From: Pseudarthrobacter naphthalenicus
GTDB lineage: Bacteria; Actinomycetota; Actinomycetes; Actinomycetales; Micrococcaceae
Assembly: GCF_029076445.1 (NCBI RefSeq)
Contig: NZ_JARESG010000016.1
Span: forward strand, 1 to 64,000
DNA: 64,000 bases
Reading direction: 5' to 3'
Made by a program: the position numbers and the translations under genes. Below, piece after piece: positions 58,953 to 64,000 of the stretch; within the stretch, counting starts at the first letter, position 1, and each line of letters opens with the position of its first letter. Under the pieces are notes generated by a model. It made no database searches. It was not told where the DNA came from and worked only from the letters and a program-made list of their open reading frames with translations.

Positions 58953-60901
58953 GCTGCCGGTTCCAGTGCCGGTGCCGGCGTCGCGGACAGGACCGCGGTC
59001 TTGCGGCTGAGCCGGCCGGCGCGGACGCCGTTGGCGATCACCAAAATCTCGGCCAGTTCGTGGATGAGGACCACCGCGGCGAGGCCGAGCAGGCCGAACA
59101 GTGCCAGCGGGATCAGGATGGCGATCAGCAGCAGGGACAGGCCAACATTCTGCAGCATGATCGCCCGGGTCCTGCGGGCGTGGTCCAAAACCTGGGGCAG
59201 GTGGTGCAGGTCTTCGCCCATCAGGGCGATGTCAGCGGTTTCGATCGCGACGTCGGTGCCCATGGCTCCCATGGCGACGCCGGTGTCTGCGGTGGCCAGG
59301 GCGGGTGCGTCGTTGACGCCGTCACCGACCATGGCGGTGGGCTGGCGGGTCTGGAGTGTGCGGATGATTTCGGCCTTGTCTTCGGGGCGGAGGTCGGCGT
59401 GGACTTCCGTGATGCCCGCTTCCTTGCCCAGGGCGGCTGCGGTGAGGGCGTTGTCGCCGGTCAGCATGGCCGTGGTGTAGCCGGAGGCGTTCAGCCGGGC
59501 GATGACTTCACGGGCTTCGGGCCGCAGTTCGTCGCGGACCGCGACGGCGCCGATCACGTCGCCGCCGGATTCGATGAGGACGGCGGTGGCGCCTGCCGTT
59601 TGCATCCGCTCGACCTCGGCTGCCAGCGGCCCGGGGCTGATCCAGCCCGGCCGGCCCAGGCGGACGGCCTTCCCCTGGAACAGACCTTGGAGGCCTGCGC
59701 CGGGGATGGTGTCCACGTCCGTCACGGCGGACCGGTCCGGTGTGGCGGCGAGGATGGCGCGGGCGAGCGGGTGTTCACTGCGGGACTCCAGCCCTGCCGC
59801 GAGGGCGAGGACTTCGTCCCGGGTGACGGATCCGGTGGCGGCGACATCGATGACTTCGGGCCTGTTCCGGGTCAGGGTGCCGGTCTTGTCCAGGGCGATG
59901 GTGCGGATCCGGCCAAGGGTTTCCAGCGCTCCGCCGCCTTTGATAAGCACCCCGATGCGGCTGGCGGCACCAACAGAGGCCACGACCGTGACCGGAACGG
60001 CGATAGCCAGCGCGCAGGGCGACGCGGCGACGAGGACGACAAGGGCGCGTTCAAACCACAGCAGGGGTTCGCCCACGATGAAACCGAAGATGATGATGAG
60101 GGCGGCGGCAATCAGGATGCCGGGGACGAGTTTCTTGGCGATGTTGTCTGCCAGGCGCTGCCCGGGTCCCTTGCGGGACTGTTCGGTCTCGACGATGTGC
60201 ACGATGCGGGCCAGGGAGTTGTTCTCCGCTGTGCTGGTCACTTCGACCTCCAGCGGACCGGTGCCGTTGATCGACCCGGCATAGACCTCGTTTCCCGGGC
60301 CAGCCTCGACGGGCACGGATTCCCCGGTCAGCGCGGAGGTGTCCAGGGACGTGCGTCCCGTGAGGATCCTGCCGTCAGTGGCCAGCCGTTCCCCGGGTCG
60401 AACGATCAGCCGGTCGCCGGGGACGAGCTCTGCCGGGTCAACCGTGATCTCTGCCCCCCCGCGCAGGACCGTTGCTTCGGCCGGGACCAGGTCCAGCAGC
60501 GCGCGCAGGCCGCGGCGGGTTTTGGCCATCGAGTATTCCTCGAGCCCTTCGGAGATCGCGTAAAGGAAGGCGAGCATGGCCGCTTCCTCGACCTCGCCCA
60601 GGGCGACGGCGCCGGCCGCGGCGATCGTCATCAGCGTGCCGACGCCGATCTTGCCTTTAGCCAGGCGCCGGAGGGTGGAGGGTGCGAACGTCCATGCCGC
60701 GACCAGCAGCGCCCCGATTTCCAGGCACAGGCGCAGCCAGTCCGGGCCGGCCGCCAGTCCCAGGATCCATCCGGCCAGGAGCAGGGCGCCCGCGACCGCT
60801 GCGGCCCTGATCTCGCTGACCTGCCAGAACCCGGCCGCTTCCTCCGCCTCGTCGGCTTCAGTTGCGGGCTTGTCGTCGCTGCAGCCGCAGGCGTCACTCA
60901 T
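58949..60901 (-). CDS. cadA: Heavy-metal P-type ATPase (P1B-4-like)
   Basis: The protein is 650 aa. It lacks a classic metal-binding domain but starts with a CGC tail (MSDACGCSD). The membrane metal motif is AASPCALAIAVP (about 292-303), SPC rather than CPC. Phosphorylation is at DKTGTLT (about 336), with TGES, GDGVNDAP and a C-terminal VVLIHELAEILVIANG (about 610). SPC together with HE in the last helices points to the P1B-4 group (Co/Zn/Cd). AAGGAG precedes the ATG. It is the middle gene of a repressor-ATPase-lspA operon with 4-nt overlaps. Confidence 0.88.
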   Translation of the reverse strand: MSDACGCSDDKPATEADEAEEAAGFWQVSEIRAAAVAGALLLAGWILGLAAGPDWLRLCLEIGALLVAAWTFAPSTLRRLAKGKIGVGTLMTIAAAGAVALGEVEEAAMLAFLYAISEGLEEYSMAKTRRGLRALLDLVPAEATVLRGGAEITVDPAELVPGDRLIVRPGERLATDGRILTGRTSLDTSALTGESVPVEAGPGNEVYAGSINGTGPLEVEVTSTAENNSLARIVHIVETEQSRKGPGQRLADNIAKKLVPGILIAAALIIIFGFIVGEPLLWFERALVVLVAASPCALAIAVPVTVVASVGAASRIGVLIKGGGALETLGRIRTIALDKTGTLTRNRPEVIDVAATGSVTRDEVLALAAGLESRSEHPLARAILAATPDRSAVTDVDTIPGAGLQGLFQGKAVRLGRPGWISPGPLAAEVERMQTAGATAVLIESGGDVIGAVAVRDELRPEAREVIARLNASGYTTAMLTGDNALTAAALGKEAGITEVHADLRPEDKAEIIRTLQTRQPTAMVGDGVNDAPALATADTGVAMGAMGTDVAIETADIALMGEDLHHLPQVLDHARRTRAIMLQNVGLSLLLIAILIPLALFGLLGLAAVVLIHELAEILVIANGVRAGRLSRKTAVLSATPAPALEPAA

Positions 60902-61284
60902 CGGGCGTTCTCCTTCGTCAATCCGGCACCAGTGCTACCGGCGCCGTAGTTCGGGCACAGGCTAACGGCGTTGCCGGTCGCGGCAAGCAGGATCTCGGCC
61001 TGGGCGAGCATGTCCATCAGTTCCGGGCGGGACAGCGAGTAATAGACGCTGCGGCCCTGGACCCGGCCCTCGACGAGGCGGCAGTCCCGCAGACATGCCA
61101 CATGCGCCGACACCGTCGACTGGGCCAGGCCCAGTTCGCCGGCAAGCTCGCCTACGCGCACTTCACCGCCGGCCATCCGCTTCACGATGCTCAACCGCGT
61201 CGGGTCGCTCAAGGAATGAAACAGCGCGGCTGCAGGATCGAGCCGGCCGCAGCCATCATCCGAACCGCCAATTTGAATCGTCAT
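60898..61284 (-). CDS. ArsR family repressor of the ATPase operon (CadC/CmtR-like)
   Basis: The protein is 128 aa. The winged helix includes LSDPTRLSIVKRMAGGEVRVG and LAQSTVSAHVACLRDCRLVEG; CLRDC provides the cysteine pair and a C-terminal Cys in SLCPNYG may complete the metal site. It overlaps the ATPase gene by 4 nt. A near-palindrome covers its start codon, suggesting autorepression of a leaderless transcript. Confidence 0.88.
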   Translation of the reverse strand: MTIQIGGSDDGCGRLDPAAALFHSLSDPTRLSIVKRMAGGEVRVGELAGELGLAQSTVSAHVACLRDCRLVEGRVQGRSVYYSLSRPELMDMLAQAEILLAATGNAVSLCPNYGAGSTGAGLTKENAR

Positions 61285-61296
61285 ATGGCGATGATA
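61277..61296 (-). promoter_or_regulatory. Palindromic operator over the repressor start codon
   Basis: ATCGTCATATGGCGAT (61277-61292) is palindromic apart from one mismatched pair and contains the ATG of the repressor. On the minus strand TATCAT (61291-61296) just upstream could be the -10 of a leaderless mRNA. Confidence 0.55.
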
Positions 61297-61401
61297 GCTT
61301 AGAGCGGTGATGTTATCGATGGAAACCTGTTGCCGTTCGTCATGGTTTCGCCGCCCGGCGCACGGGCCCGGTATTGCCAGGGCGGCCTGGAGGCGGGAAC
61401 C

Positions 61402-62151
61402 ATGACGATCGGCGGATTTTTCGCCGAGATGGTGCAGTCAGGCTCGCTGTTCATGGCCATCCCGCTGGCCATGATTGCCGGCACCGTCTCCTTCATCTCG
61501 CCGTGCATCCTGCCCCTTGTCCCGGGGTACCTGGGCTACGTCTCCGGAATATCCGACCCCACCAGGGCAGATAACCGGCGTCGTGTGCTGGCGGGGGTAG
61601 GACTGTTTATTCTCGGATTCGCGGCCGTTTTCACCCTCTATGGTGCGGCGTTCGGTGTGATGGGCGGTTGGCTGGTCCGCTGGCAGGACACGCTGATCCG
61701 GGTGCTGGGTCTCTTCGTCATCCTGATGGGTTTGGTCCTGATCGGCAGGTTCCCGTTCCTGCAAACCACCAAAAAATTATCGTTCAAGCCCCGGACCGGC
61801 GTTGCCGGGGCCCCGCTCCTGGGGATTGTCTTCGGACTGGGGTGGACCCCGTGCATGGGGCCCACCCTCAGCGCGGTCCTGGCGCTGAGCACCACCACCG
61901 GTGATCCATGGCGCGGCGCCCTGCTCGGCTTCCTCTACTGCCTCGGGCTGGGGATCCCTTTTGTTCTGGTCGCTTTGGGCCTGAACTGGGTGAGCCGGAC
62001 GCTGGGGTTCATCCGCCGGCATATCCGCGCCTTCAATATCGTGGGCGGCTGCTTGCTGATTCTGGTCGGAGTTCTGATGGCTTCGGGTGTCTGGATGCTC
62101 TGGATCTACCAACTGCAAAACCTTGCCGCGACTATCACCACCCCTGTCTAG
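61402..62151 (+). CDS. ccdA: CcdA-type cytochrome c biogenesis / thiol-transfer membrane protein
   Basis: The protein is 249 aa with six predicted helices. The redox-active cysteines are in [19 protein letters not shown] (about 30-48) and [17 protein letters not shown] (about 150-166). It carries reducing power across the membrane to TlpA/ResA-type proteins. The ATG at 61402 has GGAGG 9 nt upstream. It is followed 13 bp later by a TlpA-like lipoprotein, its expected partner. Confidence 0.9.
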   Translation: MTIGGFFAEMVQSGSLFMAIPLAMIAGTVSFISPCILPLVPGYLGYVSGISDPTRADNRRRVLAGVGLFILGFAAVFTLYGAAFGVMGGWLVRWQDTLIRVLGLFVILMGLVLIGRFPFLQTTKKLSFKPRTGVAGAPLLGIVFGLGWTPCMGPTLSAVLALSTTTGDPWRGALLGFLYCLGLGIPFVLVALGLNWVSRTLGFIRRHIRAFNIVGGCLLILVGVLMASGVWMLWIYQLQNLAATITTPV

Positions 62152-62164
62152 GAGGTACCAAAAC

Positions 62165-62794
62165 ATGAAGTCACACCGCCCCGGCTTTCCAGCCCCTGTC
62201 CCGCTGCCGGCGCGGCGGGGCGTGCTGCTGGGCGCAGCCTCGGCCGCGATCCTGCTGGCCGGCTGCGCCGCACCGGACGACACCTTGGCTGCCCAGGCCA
62301 AGGCCGGAGACAACAAGAACTACATCGCCGGGGACGGCTCGGTCTCCGAATACGCCACCAACACCCGGGGCGCTGCAGTTGAAATGACCGGCAAACTCTT
62401 TGACGGATCGGTTGTCAGCTCCACCGACTGGAAAGGAACCGTGACAGTCCTGAACGTCTGGTACGCCGCGTGCGCGCCGTGCCGCAAGGAGGCCCCCGAC
62501 CTGGAAGCCCTGCACCAGGAATTCAAAACCGACGGCGTTCGGTTTTACGGGATCAACGTCCGCGACACAGCCGCCACCGCCGCGGCCTTTGCACGCACCT
62601 TCGGCACAACCTACCCCAGCATCAACGACGCAGACGGCGGTGTCCTTCTGGCCCTGGCCGATCATGTCCCGCCGCGCGCCGTGCCAACAACCCTGGTCCT
62701 GGACAAACAGGGCAAGGTCAGCGCCCGCGTCCTTGGCTTGGCCGAGAAGGGCACACTCAAAGCGCTGGTCAGCACTGCGCTGCAAGAATCCTGA
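62165..62794 (+). CDS. TlpA/ResA-like thiol-disulfide lipoprotein
   Basis: The protein is 209 aa. A twin-Arg-containing start (PARRGVLLG) and the lipobox LLAGC (Cys about 39) mark it as membrane-anchored outside. The thioredoxin fold has [17 protein letters not shown] (CAPC, about 101-117) and the cis-Pro segment [15 protein letters not shown] precedes the ATG. It probably reduces apocytochrome c or other exported thiols with electrons from the adjacent CcdA. Confidence 0.9.
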   Translation: MKSHRPGFPAPVPLPARRGVLLGAASAAILLAGCAAPDDTLAAQAKAGDNKNYIAGDGSVSEYATNTRGAAVEMTGKLFDGSVVSSTDWKGTVTVLNVWYAACAPCRKEAPDLEALHQEFKTDGVRFYGINVRDTAATAAAFARTFGTTYPSINDADGGVLLALADHVPPRAVPTTLVLDKQGKVSARVLGLAEKGTLKALVSTALQES

Positions 62795-62852
62795 ACTGTG
62801 GCGAGCACCCGCAGTCCCGTGGCGTACTTCCGGCCTGCGGGTGGGCGCACTC

Positions 62853-63047
62853 ATGTTTTGGGCGTTCTTCTACAACGCCGTCGGCGTCCCGGTCGCGGCC
62901 CTGGGTCTGCTTAATCCGATGATCGCAGGCGCCGCGATGGCAGCCAGCTCGGTCCTGGTTGTCAGCAACTCTTTGCGGCTGCGCCGTTTCACCAGGCAGA
63001 AGACGTCCGGGGCCCCGGCCACGCCCGCACCCGCACCCATCCGCTGA
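62853..63047 (+). pseudogene. C-terminal fragment of a copper P-type ATPase
   Basis: The 64-residue frame [18 protein letters not shown], then [17 protein letters not shown] and NSLRLRRF, is the last two helices of CopA-type P1B ATPases. These include the YN and M-xx-S residues of the Cu site. The sequence before it bears no resemblance to an ATPase, so the gene is truncated on its 5' side. A functional two-helix micro-protein is a less likely alternative. Confidence 0.72.
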
Positions 63048-63099
63048 TCAGGAATCAGGGGTGCCTGCCGCGAGGTGAACGATCCTGCGCGGGCATGGA

Positions 63100-63146
63100 G
63101 AAGGCCGGTGATGCGCCGCCCCCAAGGCAGCGAATCACCGGCCTTC
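63100..63146 (-). terminator. 13-bp hairpin ending the NlpC/P60 transcript
   Basis: GAAGGCCGGTGAT (63100-63112) pairs perfectly with 63134-63146 across a 21-nt loop. It lies just beyond the minus-strand stop at 63156. On the minus strand it is followed by a short pyrimidine run. Confidence 0.65.
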
Positions 63147-63155
63147 ACGTTCCTA

Positions 63156-63913
63156 TTAGCCCGCGCGTACGAAGGTGACAGCACCCTTGGATGTCATCCA
63201 CGTCAGGGGGTGGACTGCGGTTTCGTTCTTGCCGTTCAGACCGGAGCTAAGCACCTGGCCGTTGCCGACGTAAATTCCTACGTGGCCAGGCTGCATCACC
63301 ATGTCACCGGGCTGCGGGTCCGTGACAACCGTGCCGTAGTTCATGAACTGCATCGGACCGAGGTCCCCGACAGGGATCCCGGCAGCATTAAGGGCGTTTT
63401 CCACCAATCGTGTGCAGTCCTGAATCATGCCAATCTGGGCGTAGGCGGCCGAAACCATCGTGGCATTCACTCCGCCTACTGCAGGAGCGGCCGCAGGTGC
63501 AGCCGCCGGCGTGACGGTGATCTGAGCCTTTGCCTTCGCAACGGCAGGCGCCGCGGCCGCGGTTGCCCGGGGGCCTCAACGACAGGTTTGGGTGCTTCCA
63601 CGACCGGCGCCGGCGTGGTCTCCACGGCGGGACGCTCGTAGGAGATCCGGACCGTGGAATCTGCGCTGAGCGGAGTCTGTACCTGGCCGGTGAGCTCCAG
63701 GTTTGAGGTCGGCTCCGCGTCCCGCTGGGCCGGGGCCTCTGCTGCCTGTGCGGCGATGCCGCTGGTCAGGACGAGCCCGGAAGCCGCTGCGATGACGGCC
63801 GCCTGACGGCCCACACCGCCGGCGTTGTCAGCGACGGATTTGGACAGGACCGCAAGGGCGCTGGTCTGGACGGGGACCGCGCGGCGGCGGCCGTGTGCTT
63901 TGCGAATGGGCAT
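63156..63913 (-). pseudogene. NlpC/P60 peptidoglycan hydrolase with a frameshift
   Basis: The N-terminal frame (63913 to about 63573) gives a signal-like segment and a linker ending PVVEAPKPVVEAP. The other frame (about 63572 to 63156) continues with an Ala/Pro linker and the NlpC/P60 domain: MIQDCTRLVENAL (catalytic Cys) and QPGHVGIYVGNG (His). One base is missing in the run GGCCCCCGGG near 63570-63579. This is either a true pseudogene or a homopolymer sequencing error. The gene sits behind a ydaO-type leader. Confidence 0.8.
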
Positions 63914-63930
63914 GAAAGGGCCTCTCCCAC

Positions 63931-64000
63931 TGCCTGCGAGGTTAGCTGTCGGATTCGGATGGGAGACACCCGGCCGCAGTTCCAGCGCAAAGCTGGAGGC
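63931..64000 (-). promoter_or_regulatory. ydaO-type (c-di-AMP) riboswitch, 3' part
   Basis: On the minus strand ATCCGACAGCTAACCTCGCA lies at 63935-63954, with GGC following, and GGGTGTCTCCC upstream at about 63961-63972. These match the 3' conserved portion of the aptamer; the 5' part lies beyond the window. It precedes the NlpC/P60 gene by about 20 bp. Confidence 0.75.

Noticed and set aside
58895..60949. 684-codon plus-strand frame opposite the P-type ATPase
   Set aside because: It is an antisense shadow of the ATPase gene; the minus-strand product has all P-type ATPase motifs.

Overview
The window is high-GC actinobacterial DNA. The best fit is a member of the Micrococcaceae (Arthrobacter/Pseudarthrobacter-like): it encodes DUF4193, DUF3040 and DUF2254 proteins, a mycothiol-type maleylpyruvate isomerase, CmtR-type ArsR repressors, a copper-storage protein of the Csp family, and cell-wall hydrolases behind ydaO-type (c-di-AMP) leaders. 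The left end carries mobilisation genes, and several broken genes are scattered through the window. It is therefore most easily read as part of a mobilisable plasmid or a plasmid-derived island. No replication initiator, rRNA, tRNA or CRISPR array was seen.

Layout. (1) 0.1-6.2 kb: a dprA-like 3' remnant, an orphan ParB-domain protein bracketed by two pairs of 11-bp palindromes, a candidate oriT, mobC, a relaxase and a coiled-coil protein. (2) 6.6-20.8 kb: accessory and stress genes. These include a nucleotidyltransferase-like protein, a PF07929-UPF0158 fusion, DUF4193, DUF3040 (two copies), DUF421, DUF2254, a copper-storage protein, a DUF1508-GAF-ANTAR protein, an SSI-like lipoprotein and an AAA ATPase with a remnant of a second one. 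(3) 20.9-27.1 kb: two tandem paralogous copies of a translationally coupled three-gene recombinase module. Each has an active-looking tyrosine recombinase, a small HTH protein, and an AT-hook/zinc-ribbon protein whose recombinase-like C-terminus has lost the catalytic residues. (4) 27.6-42.6 kb: an aromatic-acid catabolic island. It holds a PaaY-like protein, a TPP enzyme, an AAHS-type transporter, a PaaX-type regulator, and a six-gene operon for salicylate via salicylyl-CoA and gentisate to fumarate and pyruvate. A cysteine hydrolase lies nearby. Three promoters here share an operator with the form TGTRAC-N26-GTTAC. (5) 43.5-64 kb: an envelope and metal-resistance block. It holds a NodB-GT2 fusion, SURF1, two CmtR-like repressors, a SmtB/NmtR-like repressor, CtaG and CopD-CtaG proteins, a CDF exporter, CopC, a P-type ATPase with lspA, CcdA and TlpA. 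An lspA pseudogene and a copA C-terminal fragment also lie here. An M23 peptidase and a frameshifted NlpC/P60 protein each follow a ydaO-type leader.

How the parts fit together. The transporter imports an aromatic acid, the ligases make its CoA thioester, the flavin hydroxylase makes gentisyl-CoA, a PaaY-like thioesterase may release gentisate, and the dioxygenase, isomerase and hydrolase finish the pathway. The metal block pairs export (CDF, P-type ATPase) with periplasmic copper handling (CopC/CopD/CtaG), thiol-redox proteins (DsbA-like, CcdA, TlpA) and metal-sensing repressors. The strongest candidate for an undescribed system is the duplicated recombinase / HTH / zinc-ribbon pseudo-recombinase module. 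The strongest regulatory observation is the three-site operator set of the catabolic island.
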